DNA of 64,000 bases from Symsagittifera roscoffensis (GCF_963678635.1 NC_087066.1:37641755-37705754); one strand, 5' to 3'; counted from the stretch's first letter, positions 1 to 10,611 are shown. The notes: generated from the sequence alone by a model not told the origin. Numbers and translations are program-made.

Positions 1-221
1 AGTTGTGCTGGCAACGCTGCTTTTTCATCGACGTCTGCTTTCTTTGGCGTACTAGCGAAGTAGAAGTTCTTGGGATGTATAGAATGCTTCGCAATCATTC
101 CTCGCTGTAAGCGATTTACACAAAATTCCCATAACATTGGGGGTTCTGCACGCTTAGACGGTCAAAAGGATGTTATTCCAAGTGGGTTCTTCCGCCCACT
201 TGGGCTTGGTTGCTGGGCCAT
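1..221 (-). pseudogene. Unrecognised coding-like ORF with one in-frame TGA, running off the left edge
   Basis: On the minus strand an ATG at 221 opens a polar, plausible protein beginning MAQQPSPSGRK. It is interrupted by TGA at 164-162 after 19 codons, then stays open in the same frame to base 1, ending in a lysine/alanine-rich stretch. The other copy of module X (2,208 downward) has the same TGA. This is either a decayed reading frame duplicated after it broke, or two short exons. I recognise no domain. Function unknown. Confidence 0.35.
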
Positions 222-258
222 GTTGAAAAACGCTAATTTTATACTTGAATTAAATTAC
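67..258. repeat. Module X, copy 1
   Basis: 190 bp unit repeated at 2,056-2,245 and found only immediately before monomer starts. It contains a strong hairpin at 178-203: stem CCAAGTGGG pairing with CCCACTTGG around an 8 nt loop. The minus strand carries the broken ORF described for 1-221. Confidence 0.85.
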
Positions 259-279
259 TTTCACATCTCTCCTTGTTAC

Positions 280-419
280 CTGAGACAGCTCTCTTCAATG
301 CAGACGTTGTGAAAGCAGCAAAACTCGCCTCCGTAGAACCAGTAGAACTTGCAATCATCATTATCTTGACAATGCTGTCCCCTCGCAGATAGGATGACTT
401 GACCCAACACAAACAGCAT
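280..419 (-). CDS. Cysteine-rich exon with signal-like start, array copy 1
   Basis: The minus-strand ATG at 419 starts a hydrophobic stretch (MLFVLGQVILSARG), followed by six cysteines spaced C-x5-C-x10-CC-x4-C-x4-C. The frame ends exactly at a donor-like CAG|GTAACA (donor GT at 279-278), leaving two bases of a codon. The hydrophobic start plus a C...C...CC...C...C layout resembles small secreted disulfide-rich domains (knottin-like spacing), but I cannot assign a family. The segment is only about 46 residues, so it would be a first exon. No partner exon was identified with confidence. It could also be the remains of a gene carried passively by the array. Confidence 0.45.
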
Positions 420-540
420 AAAACCTGCTGTTGTAAACAAAACGGGATTAGCCTCATAACAAAAAAGCCGAATTATTGAACATTTCTAATAATCTACTCC
501 TTTTAGACAGCTCAAAACAATAAGAGACAGTTTTTCAGGC

Positions 541-611
541 TCGGAGAGTGGTGGTGAACTGGTTTCGTCTCCGCCTCCCAATCGGAAGGTAGGGCGTTCG
601 AGACTCACCAT
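541..611 (+). ncRNA. tRNA-Gly-like (CCC) segment, possible SINE head or pseudo-tRNA
   Basis: The D-arm region reads TGGTGAACTGG like a glycine tRNA. An anticodon-arm-like hairpin carries loop CTCCCAA (anticodon CCC) on a stem with one mismatch, followed by a B-box-like GCGTTCGAGACT. The T stem pairs poorly and I see no convincing acceptor stem, so it is not a functional tRNA. Near-identical copies lie at about 2,528, 4,187 and 5,846, once per monomer. Confidence 0.3.
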
Positions 612-869
612 GATCCATGCTCGTTGCTTGAGGGTGAAGAAGCAACCTTACCCAGTCCAGAACAATAGCCTAAGAAATTGCATGTAATTCTTCAGCAGAG
701 GCACAACAGCGGTTCTCCGTGAAGAGCTGAGCAGCTCTTGTGTTTTTCTTTTCCCATGCTGATAAAGCATCTTAACATTCGGTCCTTAAGGCATGAGGGG
801 TTGCTCTAAGCCATGGAGGGATCAAGGGGGATGGGAACCCCTCCCCTGGGATCCGACCTTGCGTCACCC

Positions 870-1399
870 AAAACATCCCTGACAATGACAATCATTTGCT
901 TCTTTCTTTGGTATGTTGATTGCTTTTTCATTGATCTCCGTATTTTGAGTGCCGTTCATGACAACATGTCACGCTTGTAATTTTTCGTCTATTTGAGTGC
1001 ATTTTTTCATCATTCTAATTTTGCAATCATCAATCAGATTCGTCTTTAGGGTTGGTACCTGTACGTCTTTTGTTTTGCTGAGCCTTCTTTCTGGAGGATC
1101 TCTGTGATGGCTGTATGATTTCGAGTAACTCTTTTGGTTAATCTGGATGGAAATCATCCCCATTTGTGTCCCTGTTATGTTGATTCTGAGTGTTTTTGTT
1201 ACCGATGAAAATTGGGCTCTGACACACCAATTATGGCCACGCGGTTGCAATATTCTCTGTCCTTGACCCCTTACTCTACTGACTTCTCCTGATATGGCGA
1301 TATTTTTCGATCGCTGCTTTCTTGATTGTGTATAATATCAAAAGAGTTTCTCACTGTTTCTCGTCTTTTTGTGGTACTCGTTTTAGTGCCTGACGGCAT
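870..1399 (-). pseudogene. Polar coding-like segments in monomer 1, no family recognised
   Basis: The minus strand has several short open stretches of lysine, glutamine, asparagine and serine-rich protein. One is a 42-codon ORF from ATG at 1,399 to TAA at 1,273, where GA|GTAAGG could instead be a splice donor. Another runs through about 1,210-1,030, broken by one TAA. A third begins at an ATG near 950. They lie in different frames. This could be exons of a multi-exon gene or a frameshifted relic. Equivalent segments lie around 2,857-3,386 and 4,517-5,045. Confidence 0.3.
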
Positions 1400-1939
1400 T
1401 GTGAACTATTCTCTTTTTTCGATCCTGAGTAATCTTAAAGTTGTTCGGGTAATCTTGAGTAGGGGTGCAGCTGCCATCTGCTACCATTTGAAAGTTTTCA
1501 AAAAGTTGGAAACACTCAAACCTCAAACGGAAACAAAATATAGCAACTGTTTTAAACATGTAAATTTACGCAACTGACCGTTGCTCATGTTCACTATTTT
1601 TTAACTCTAGCTTTTTTAGAGGTTAAGGTCGTTTACATTCAATAAGTGTCACATCATCAACTGCTACACCTTGAAAGAATCAAGCAAACTTCAGCACGAT
1701 AAGTATTTTAATGCCAATCGAATTTAATTTTGCTTGCTTCTGTGTCGACTAAAAGAAATACTGGATAAATGCTGGGTCCTAAACGTCTATAGTTTTCTCA
1801 GTTCTTTTATAAGGTAGCTGATTTACTCGTCGGCAAGCGAATATCAACAGAAAATGACTCATTATCATTTTCTGTTAATATAATACTTTGACCAACTTGT
1901 TCAAACTCTCGCGTTTTTTTTCACATCTCTCCTTGTTAC

Positions 1940-2208
1940 CTGAGACAGCTCTCTTTAATGCAGACGTTGTGAAAGCAGCAAAACTCGCCTCCGTAGAACC
2001 AGTAGAACTTGCAATCATCATTATCTTGACAATGCTGTCCCCTCGCAGATAGGATTTTGGGATGTATAGAATGCTTCGCAATCATTCCTCGCTGTAAGCG
2101 ATTTACACAAAATTCCCATAACATTGGGGGTTCTGCACGCTTAGACGGTCAAAAGGATGTTATTCCAAGTGGGTTCTTCCGCCCACTTGGGCTTGGTTGC
2201 TGGGCCAT
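1940..2208 (-). pseudogene. Module X ORF joined in frame to a truncated cysteine-rich exon
   Basis: Where module X meets the partial monomer head (junction near 2,055), the minus-strand X frame passes directly into the cysteine-rich frame. The segment from an internal ATG at 2,124 reads through all six cysteines to the donor-like CAG|GTAACA at 1,940. The hydrophobic start of the exon is replaced by X sequence. The X TGA (2,151-2,149) lies upstream of this ATG. The join could be accidental; its being in frame is notable. Confidence 0.35.
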
Positions 2209-2245
2209 GTTGAAAAACGCTAATTTTATACTTGAATTAAATTAC
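2056..2245. repeat. Module X, copy 2
   Basis: Near-identical to 67-258. It is flanked on both sides by the same ~136 bp monomer head (1,920-2,055 and from 2,246), a layout expected from unequal recombination in the array. It keeps the CCAAGTGGG/CCCACTTGG hairpin. Confidence 0.85.
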
Positions 2246-2266
2246 TTTCACATCTCTCCTTGTTAC

Positions 2267-2406
2267 CTGAGACAGCTCTCTTCAATGCAGACGTTGTGAA
2301 AGCAGCAAAACTCGCCTCCGTAGAACCAGTAGAACTTGCAATCATCATTATCTTGACAATGCTGTCCCCTCGCAGATAGGATGACTTGACCCAACACAAA
2401 CAGCAT
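2267..2406 (-). CDS. Cysteine-rich exon, array copy 2
   Basis: Same structure as 280-419: ATG at 2,406, hydrophobic start, six cysteines, frame ending at donor-like CAG|GTAACA. It matches copy 1 at a Glu codon just before the last cysteine, where the other copies have Lys. Confidence 0.45.
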
Positions 2407-2527
2407 AAAACCTGCTGTTGTAAACAAAACGGGATTAGCCTCATAACAAAAAAGCCGAATTATTGAACATTTCTAATAATCTACTCCTTTTAGACAGCTC
2501 AAAACAATAAGAGACAGTTTTTCAGGC

Positions 2528-2598
2528 TCGGAGAGTGGTGGTGAACTGGTTTCGTCTCCGCCTCCCAATCGGAAGGTAGGGCGTTCGAGACTCACCAT
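2528..2598 (+). ncRNA. tRNA-Gly-like segment, copy 2
   Basis: Copy of the segment at 541-611, with the same CCC anticodon-like loop and poor T stem. Confidence 0.28.
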
Positions 2599-2856
2599 GA
2601 TCCATGCTCGTTGCTTGAGGGTGAAGAAGCAACCTTACCCAGTCCAGAACAATAGCCTAAGAAATTGCATGTAATTCTTCAGCAGAGGCACAACAGCGGT
2701 TCTCCGTGAAGAGCTGAGCAGCTCTTGTGTTTTTCTTTTCCCATGCTGATAAAGCATCTTAACATTCGGTCCTTAAGGCATGAGGGGTTGCTCTAAGCCA
2801 TGGAGGGATCAAGGGGGATGGGAACCCCTCCCCTGGGATCCGACCTTGCGTCACCC

Positions 2857-3386
2857 AAAACATCCCTGACAATGACAATCATTTGCTTCTTTCTTTGGTA
2901 TGTTGATTGCTTTTTCATTGATCTCCGTATTTTGAGTGCCGTTCATGACAACATGTCACGCTTGTAATTTTTCGTCTATTTGAGTGCATTTTTTCATCAT
3001 TCTAATTTTGCAATCATCAATCAGATTCGTCTTTAGGGTTGGTACCTGTACGTCTTTTGTTTTGCTGAGCCTTCTTTCTGGAGGATCTCTGTGATGGCTG
3101 TATGATTTCGAGTAACTCTTTTGGTTAATCTGGATGGAAATCATCCCCATTTGTGTCCCTGTTATGTTGATTCTGAGTGTTTTTGTTACCGATGAAAATT
3201 GGGCTCTGACACACCAATTATGGCCACGCGGTTGCAATATTCTCTGTCCTTGACCCCTTACTCTACTGACTTCTCCTGATATGGCGATATTTTTCGATCG
3301 CTGCTTTCTTGATTGTGTATAATATCAAAAGAGTTTCTCACTGTTTCTCGTCTTTTTGTGGTACTCGTTTTAGTGCCTGACGGCAT
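2857..3386 (-). pseudogene. Polar coding-like segments, monomer 2
   Basis: Repeat of the 870-1,399 segments, including the 42-codon ORF at 3,386-3,258. Same stops, so no sign of independent repair or selection. Confidence 0.25.
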
Positions 3387-3926
3387 TGTGAACTATTCTC
3401 TTTTTTCGATCCTGAGTAATCTTAAAGTTGTTCGGGTAATCTTGAGTAGGGGTGCAGCTGCCATCTGCTACCATTTGAAAGTTTTCAAAAAGTTGGAAAC
3501 ACTCAAACCTCAAACGGAAACAAAATATAGCAACTGTTTTAAACATGTAAATTTACGCAACTGACCGTTGCTCATGTTCACTATTTTTTAACTCTAGCTT
3601 TTTTAGAGGTTAAGGTCGTTTACATTCAATAAGTGTCACATCATCAACTGCTACACCTTGAAAGAATCAAGCAAACTTCAGCACGATAAGTATTTTTATG
3701 CCAATCGAATTTAATTTTGCTTGCTTCTGTGTCGACTAAAACAAATACTGGATAAATGCTGGGTCCTAAACGTCTATAGTTTTCTCAGTTCTTTTATAAG
3801 GTAGCTGATTTACTCGTCGGCAAGCGAATATCAACAGAAAATGACTCATTATCATTTTCTGTTAATATAATACTTTGACCAACTTGTTCAAACTCTCGCG
3901 TTTTTTTTCACATCTCTCCTTGTTAC

Positions 3927-4066
3927 CTGAGACAGCTCTCTTTAATGCAGACGTTGTGAAAGCAGCAAAACTCGCCTCCGTAGAACCAGTAGAACTTGCA
4001 ATCATCATTATCTTGACAATGCTGTCCCCTCGCAGATAGGATGACTTGATTCAACACAAACAGCAT
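3927..4066 (-). CDS. Cysteine-rich exon, array copy 3
   Basis: Same reading frame and cysteine spacing as 280-419. A local GACTTGATTC difference changes one residue of the hydrophobic start (Gly to Asn); the six cysteines are kept. Confidence 0.45.
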
Positions 4067-4186
4067 AAAACCTGCTGTTGTAAACAAAACGGGATTAGCC
4101 TCATAACAAAAAAGCCGAATTACTGAACATTTCTAATAATCTACTCCTTTTAGACAGCTCAAAACAATAAGAGACAGTTTTTCAGG

Positions 4187-4257
4187 CTCGGAGAGTGGTG
4201 GTGAACTGGTTTCGTCTCCGCCTCCCAATCGGAAGGTAGGGCGTTCGAGACTCACCA
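4187..4257 (+). ncRNA. tRNA-Gly-like segment, copy 3
   Basis: Copy of 541-611. Confidence 0.28.
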
Positions 4258-4516
4258 TGATCCATGCTCGTTGCTTGAGGGTGAAGAAGCAACCTTACCC
4301 AGTCCAGAACAATAGCCTAAGAAATTGCATGTAATTCTTCAGCAGAGGCACAACAGCGGTTCTCCGTGAAGAGCTGAGCAGCTCTTGTGTTTTTCTTTTC
4401 CCATGCTGATAAAGCATCTTAACATTCGGTCCTTAAGGCATGAGGGGTTGCTCTAAGCCATGGAGGGATCAAGGGGGATGGGAACCCCTCCCCTGGGATC
4501 CGACCTTGCGTCACCC

Positions 4517-5045
4517 AAAACATCCCTGACAATGACAATCATTTGCTTCTTTCTTTGGTATGTTGATTGCTGTTTCATTGATCTCCGTATTTTGAGTGCC
4601 GTTCATGACAACATGTCACGCTTGTAATTTTTCGTCTATTTGAGTGCATTTTTTCATCATTCTAATTTTGCAATCATCAATCAGATTCGTCTTTAGGGTT
4701 GGTACCTGTACGTCTTTGTTTTGCTGAGCCTTCTTTCTGGAGGATCTCTGTGATGGCTGTATGATTTCGAGTTGCTCTTTTGGTTAATCTGGATGGAAAT
4801 CATCCCCATTTGTGTCCCTGTTATGTTGATTCTGAGTGTTTTTGTTACCGATGAAAATTGGGCTCTGACACACCAATTATGGCCACGCGGTTGCAATATT
4901 CTCTGTCCTTGACCCCTTACTCTACTGACTTCTCCTGATATGGCGATATTTTTCGATCGCTGCTTTCTTGATTGTGTATAATATCAAAAGAGTTTCTCAC
5001 TGTTTCTCGTCTTTTTGTGGTACTCGTTTTAGTGCCTGACGGCAT
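4517..5045 (-). pseudogene. Polar coding-like segments, monomer 3
   Basis: Repeat of 870-1,399, with a one-base deletion near 4,717 that shortens one frame relative to monomers 1 and 2. Includes the 42-codon ORF at 5,045-4,917. Confidence 0.25.
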
Positions 5046-5585
5046 TGTGAACTATTCTCTTTTTTCGATCCTGAGTAATCTTAAAGTTGTTCGGGTAATC
5101 TTGAGTAGGGGTGCAGCTGCCATCTGCTACCATTTGAAAGTTTTCAAAAAGTTGGAAACACTCAAACCTCAAACGGAAACAAAATATAGCAACTGTTTTA
5201 AACATGTAAATTTACGCAACTGACCGTTGCTCATGTTCACTATTTTTTAACTCTAGCTTTTTTAGAGGTTAAGGTCGTTTACATTCAATAAGTGTCACAT
5301 CATCAACTGCTACACCTTGAAAGAATCAAGCAAACTTCAGCACGATAAGTATTTTTATGCCAATCGAATTTAATTTTGCTTGCTTCTGTGTCGACTAAAA
5401 CAAATACTGGATAAATGCTGGGTCCTAAACGTCTATAGTTTTCTCAGTTCTTTTATAAGGTAGCTGATTTACTCGTCGGCAAGCGAATATCAACAGAAAA
5501 TGACTCATTATCATTTTCTGTTAATATAATACTTTGACCAACTTGTTCAAACTCTCGCGTTTTTTTTCACATCTCTCCTTGTTAC

Positions 5586-5725
5586 CTGAGACAGCTCTCT
5601 TTAATGCAGACGTTGTGAAAGCAGCAAAACTCGCCTCCGTAGAACCAGTAGAACTTGCAATCATCATTATCTTGACAATGCTGTCCCCTCGCAGATAGGA
5701 TGACTTGACCCAACACAAACAGCAT
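5586..5725 (-). CDS. Cysteine-rich exon, array copy 4
   Basis: Intact copy of the six-cysteine segment, ATG at 5,725, donor-like border at 5,586. It is the last full copy before the array is cut. Confidence 0.45.
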
Positions 5726-5845
5726 AAAACCTGCTGTTGTAAACAAAACGGGATTAGCCTCATAACAAAAAAGCCGAATTACTGAACATTTCTAATAATC
5801 TACTCCTTTTAGCCAGCTCAAAACAATAAGAGACAGTTTTTCAGG

Positions 5846-5916
5846 CTCGGAGAGTGGTGGTGAACTGGTTTCGTCTCCGCCTCCCAATCGGAAGGTAGGG
5901 CGTTCGAGACTCACCA
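5846..5916 (+). ncRNA. tRNA-Gly-like segment, copy 4
   Basis: Copy of 541-611. Confidence 0.28.
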
Positions 5917-6185
5917 TGATCCATGCTCGTTGCTTGAGGGTGAAGAAGCAACCTTACCCAGTCCAGAACAATAGCCTAAGAAATTGCATGTAATTCTTCA
6001 GCAGAGGCACAACAGCGGTTCTCCGTGAAGAGCTGAGCAGCTCTTGTGTTTTTCTTTTCCCATGCTGATAAAGCATCTTAACATTCGGTCCTTAAGGCAT
6101 GAGGGGTTGCTCTAAGCCATGGAGGGATCAAGGGGGATGGGAACCCATCCCCTGGGATCCGACCTTGCGTCACCCAAAACATCCC

Positions 6186-6301
6186 TGTTTTGTATTTTCT
6201 ACATCCATTTGGCCTGTTTTGGATTTTCTACATCCATTTGGCCTGTTTTGTATTTTCTACATCCATTTGGCCTGTTTTGTATTTTCTACATCCATTTGGC
6301 C
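6186..6301. repeat. 29 bp minisatellite, four units, at the array edge
   Basis: Four units of a 29 bp sequence starting TGTTTTGTATTTTCTACATC and ending CATTTGGCC. It begins exactly where the last monomer departs from the others (after ACATCCCTG), so it marks the right edge of the array. Confidence 0.95.
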
Positions 6302-6439
6302 TGACGGACTCTTAAACTTTTTGATAGGTTCCCTTGGTGCCGACAACCACTAATTTAAGCGAAGAGAGCTCACAGAAAAACGGCAATTTTTGTTCAACGT
6401 TTTCCAAAAAGGGCCTAGTTTTTTTTCAAAAATTTACCT

Positions 6440-8330
6440 GCTGAGTTGAAGCATAAATAAAATTGACTAAATAGAACCTTTATAGTAATAGGATCTAATA
6501 TGATCAAAATGGCCAATCGGCAATTTTCAAACCCCCATAACTTCACAAAGAATGCTAACAGGTAAAACTTTTAAACATGAGCTCTCGACCTTAGTACCTT
6601 TAAGATGATAGAAATTATATTGCTGAAACTATGTAACAAAATAAAAACTTGAAAAACTTAAAAAATTAAAATTGATTAAACATGGAAACATTGTTGTGAT
6701 GGCAATTGATGTGGGAATAAAAGCTAACAAAACTGCTCTTATCAGGGCAAGCCAAGAATACTCTGAATGCTTTTTAACTGGACACGATAAAATTCTAATA
6801 AATGAAATATTGATAAATTACTAATTTTAGGCCGATAGAGTAAAAAATAACGTTTAAATTTTGAGTCTTTTTTGTGATTAAAAAAAACCAATTGGCTTGC
6901 CTCAATTCCTTTACTTTGAACAGTTTTCTATTGAGGGATAATTCGCGTTACACTTTCAGCAACTATGTATCCAAACGAGCAGTTTTTTGTTTTTGATTTT
7001 CGTTTTTGATTTTCGTTTTTGCCTTGATTTGTTTAAGAGCGCTAGCAAAAAAGTGATGTGCGTGACCGGTAATCCCAAGAAAATCTCAGAATCGATCACC
7101 CAAATCACCAATTTTTTTTTGGAAATTTGGAAATTGGTCTGAATGAAAAAACCACTCCAAGCATGTATATTAATCATTTCTTTTTGGAAGTAGGATCAGC
7201 AAGAGTCTGTGCATCAAGGCGATGTCCATAGTATTCAGAGAGCCATATGAAATTAATAAAAATAAACCAGTTCAAAAAAAAATAAACAAATTTGATTTTT
7301 TTGAGTTTTTTCTTCATTTTATCACCTCTCCCCCATTTCACGGTATAGGAAGTGGAGAGCGACATGTTTTGAATCGGTCAAGGCATTATTAAAAGCAACT
7401 TGCTCACTTCAATTAGTTTGAAACAATTCAAATAGCCGCCTACGCTTTAAAAGCTCAAACAAGTATCTCAAATTGGCTAATTGGCAACTTTCAAACCCTG
7501 ATAACTTCACAAAAAACAATAGGAGGTCGAAATTTCACATATGAGTTCTCGACCTCAGTATCTTTCAGATGATAAAAATTGTGTTGTTAAGAAGTTTTTA
7601 GTTAAAACGTGAAGTCTTAGTTGAATTAAAAACAAATGGCTATTGAAATTAGTGAAAACCTATTGAAATTAGTTAAAACTAGTATTGAAAACCTGGCAAC
7701 TCTGTTGTGAAGGCAAATGATGTGTTAATAAAAGCAAATAAGACGTTTCTCATCAGGACAAGCTTATAAAATTCTGACTGCTTTTCAAATGAACCCGAAA
7801 AATTAAATAAAATTATGACAAATAATGCACATAAATGATAATATCGAAATTTAAATTTTACATTTTGAGTATCTTTGAAATAAAAAAAACCAATTGATTT
7901 GCCTCAATTCAATTACTGTGAACAGTTTTGTAGTAAGGGATGCTTCGCGTTACACTTTCAGTGACAAAATATAAGACGACCAGTTTTTTTGCTTTGATTT
8001 GTTAGAGAATGCGAGGATAAAAGTAATGTGCGCGATCGCCGATCCCACGAAAATTTAAGGATTGATTACCCAAGTTACCAAGTTATCTTTTGGAAATTGG
8101 TCTGAATAAAAAAAATCACCAAAAGCAGATCATATATATGCATCACTTTCTTCGAAATTAGGAAAAAAAACTCTTCGTATCAAGGCCAAGCTCTGAGTAT
8201 TCCGAGAGCCGTATAAAATGAATAAAAGTATAGCATAAAAAATATAAACAAATTTGATTGTTTTTTTTTTTTAATTTTCTTCTTTTTGCCCCCCCCTCCC
8301 TACGCATGCTACGCACTAAGTTCAGAGTGA
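6440..8330. repeat. Two diverged, tandem relatives of MITE family A
   Basis: About 6,440-7,340 and 7,400-8,330 align with each other. Shared landmarks include GGCAATTTTCAAACCCCCAT-like and ATAACTTCACAAA segments, a TTATCAGGGCAAG-like segment, and GCGTTACACTTTCAG. The same core (GGCCAAT...GGCAAT...ATAACTT) occurs in family A at 35,252-36,334, so these look like old members. ORFs here (such as 6,956-7,365 on the minus strand) are low-complexity and unlikely to be genes. Confidence 0.55.
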
Positions 8331-8539
8331 AATAATTTGAACCAGTTGATTACGCATTATTAGAAGCAACTTGGTTAGTCATTTGAATTGGAAACGATTC
8401 AGTTCGCCGTTAAGATGTTAAATTAAAAAATTAAATTTGGTCTGGAGAAAAAACCACTCGAGAACAAATATACCGAAATTTGTCTCGATGTTGTTTTCGG
8501 TGGTCCTAATTTCTATTTTGATATCTTCCTATATACAAA

Positions 8540-8895
8540 CAGACTGTGCTCTGAACAAAGGGGCCAAACTTAGGCGCACCGTTTTGTGTGTGTAGGTCAA
8601 AGAAATTCAGAGACAAGTCTTTAAACATACTTTTTGGCATGACGATCTTGTTGAAAATTGTAAAAATTGTTGCCAAAATTTGCTGCGGCCTCGTAATGTC
8701 TACTTTGAGTTCTAGAAAAGATCATGTTGCGGCCTCGTAATGTCTATTTTGATTTCTAAAAAGCCAAAAATGACGTAGGCACTTTTAGGCACGTTTTCAA
8801 AAGTTTTGACCAAAATTTTTTTCGGTGCGCGCTCCTACCTCAAAATTAGTATATTTATTGGCGCCTTTACAAATTTTCCAAGATCGATCAGCTGA
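8540..8895. repeat. Remnants of family B and of a hAT MITE
   Basis: GGCCAAACTTAGGCGCACCG followed by TTTTGTGTGTG at 8,561-8,590 resembles the left end of family B (compare 28,740). GCGGCCTCGTAATGTC occurs twice (near 8,685 and 8,729) in a ~43 bp tandem duplication and matches the family B right end. From about 8,757 to 8,895 the text matches the interior of the hAT MITE at 19,887-20,359. Confidence 0.5.
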
Positions 8896-9212
8896 AATTG
8901 AAGGTCAAAAAAGAAGGCCGCCCCCTCAATCTGCTACTGTTTCTATTTTTTCTCCAGTTTTTTGTATATATATGGACAATTTGCAAATGTTTTGGAAGAA
9001 GCAAACTTCTTAGGCATGTCTTTTAATTTTCAACCCCCATCCTTCCGCCCCTAAATCTACTCTTGCTTGTGAAACAATTTAAATAATTCTTGATGATTCA
9101 AAAATTATGTCAAATCTTAAAATCAATTGAATATATCCGTTATTTTTTTATTAGATATTAACTTGTAAAGAGAAAGAGATTAACTTGAGAAGTCGAATTA
9201 AATGACCGAAAA

Positions 9213-9434
9213 CTGGGGCGGATTTACGGGGGGCGGGAAATGCGGACGCTTCCCTCTTAGGGATTTGACCCCCTGCCGACCCAAAGGGTCCCCCTTTGTT
9301 CTATTTTGAGATACCAAAAAAGGCCTAAAAACACCTTTTTCGGCTTGCTTTTTTTCTTCAAAATTTCGACAAACTTTTAGATTTTTTTTTGAAAATCCGC
9401 CCGCCCCCTCGAGAAAATCCTAGATCCGCCTCTG
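9213..9434. mobile_element. hAT-type MITE (family D), short copy
   Basis: Starts near GGGGCGGATTTACGG and ends CTAGATCCGCCTCTG, the inverted ends of family D. The interior has the family segment GACCCCCTGCCGACCCAAAG. No clear target duplication at this copy. Non-coding. Bases 9,435-9,920 that follow hold nothing I recognise. Confidence 0.65.
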
Positions 9435-9920
9435 CCCGCTCTAAAACAATTTTTTTCATAGTTATGTACCTCTATTGAAGTGCAACATTTTTTCGACAAG
9501 CCAAGTGTAGATAAAGCTAAGCGTAGATAAGTGTAGATAAAGTATACTGAAGTTATTTAAAAATATGGCAAATTTTTTTTCAATCCATAGGAGCAGAACG
9601 ATGAAAATAGTGTAGCGCACAGGAAGTTGCTATCTGAAACTAGAAGGATGTTTATTGATATATTAATCTAACCTGTTTAATTGGATACATACCTCAAAAA
9701 ACAACGCAGAAACAAACGCAAGAAAAAATTTTTTTTATTTTGGCGGGGCGGGAAAGGTAAACATCTGAGGTAGTTAATTTTAGGATGGCAAAAAGTACAA
9801 AAAAGAAGCATTTGTCTACATTCACAGTGTTGTTCATAAGCATATTTGGTTCGTTGAATTACCTTTTCTGCGTAATTATCTGCGCAGCTTATAATTTTTT
9901 TTGCAGAAAATTTTTCCGTT

Positions 9921-10276
9921 TTGAGTCATTCAGCAAAATGTTGCATTTTTCCGTGCACACTCGTTTCTCAAAAATAATTATTAGACTGGCGTCAAAGCAA
10001 CCTTCAGATTGTCAGCTTTTTCTTAAATAGTCAGCAGAAATAGATGCGATTAAATTTTACAAAAAAAGAAGATCCTTTAGTAAAATTGGCAACCAGAAAT
10101 GAGGGAGGTGAGCCGCCGCTCACCCGTGTCAAGGTACTCGACTTTTGTTTAGGCTTTCTCAACCCCAATTTGGCCTTTTGGACCAAACTTTGGTATGGTC
10201 TGACCGACCGAAAAATTTACTCGACCATGCTTGTTCCATTTATGATGTGTTTTGACCTTTTTGATCAAAATTAGTT
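9921..10276. repeat. 356 bp direct repeat R, left of the LINE
   Basis: Matches 15,858-16,213 over its full length. It contains a 7 bp stem hairpin at 10,107-10,124, GGTGAGC pairing with GCTCACC around CGCC. The ORFs inside are short and not recognised. The pair brackets the LINE region. Confidence 0.85.
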
Positions 10277-10611
10277 GAGTCTCGAAAATAAGAGAACGTG
10301 AAAGAGCGAACAGTCGGTTGACCTCGAGAAAAAAAGACACAAATTTGAATTGAAATTTGAAATGAAAATTGGATTGAAATAAAATCTCTTGCGAATTATC
10401 TTTCTGGCCAAAACTTTCGTTTAAAAACAATCCCAAAACTTGACATTGATAAAAGTAATTGTTATTTAGAACCCTGAGGTCGATTTGAATAAAAACAATT
10501 AAGCTCAAATCTTTCAAATTTTTTTCTGATTGATTTTATTCAATTAATAATTCTCCTAATTTTTGTTATCCAAGTTATTTTTTAAAATATTTGTTTGACG
10601 GATTATCTATC

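Larger units (their letters stand above)
1..6186. repeat. Tandem array of ~1.66 kb monomers with inserted 190 bp module X
   Basis: Near-identical monomers begin at 259, 2,246, 3,909 and 5,567; the last is cut at 6,186. A partial monomer head lies at 1,920-2,055. A 190 bp module (X) occurs at 67-258 and 2,056-2,245, each time directly before a monomer start. The order is X, monomer, partial head, X, monomer, monomer, partial monomer. Copies differ by scattered single bases and short indels, so the amplification is recent. The array probably continues left of the window. Each monomer holds a minus-strand cysteine-rich exon-like segment, a tRNA-like segment, polar coding-like segments and long non-coding stretches. 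No transposon ends or LTRs were recognised. Confidence 0.9.

Noticed and set aside
70-312. 80-codon plus-strand ORF repeated at 2,057
   Set aside because: It begins at a non-ATG codon and lies opposite the more plausible minus-strand frames of module X.
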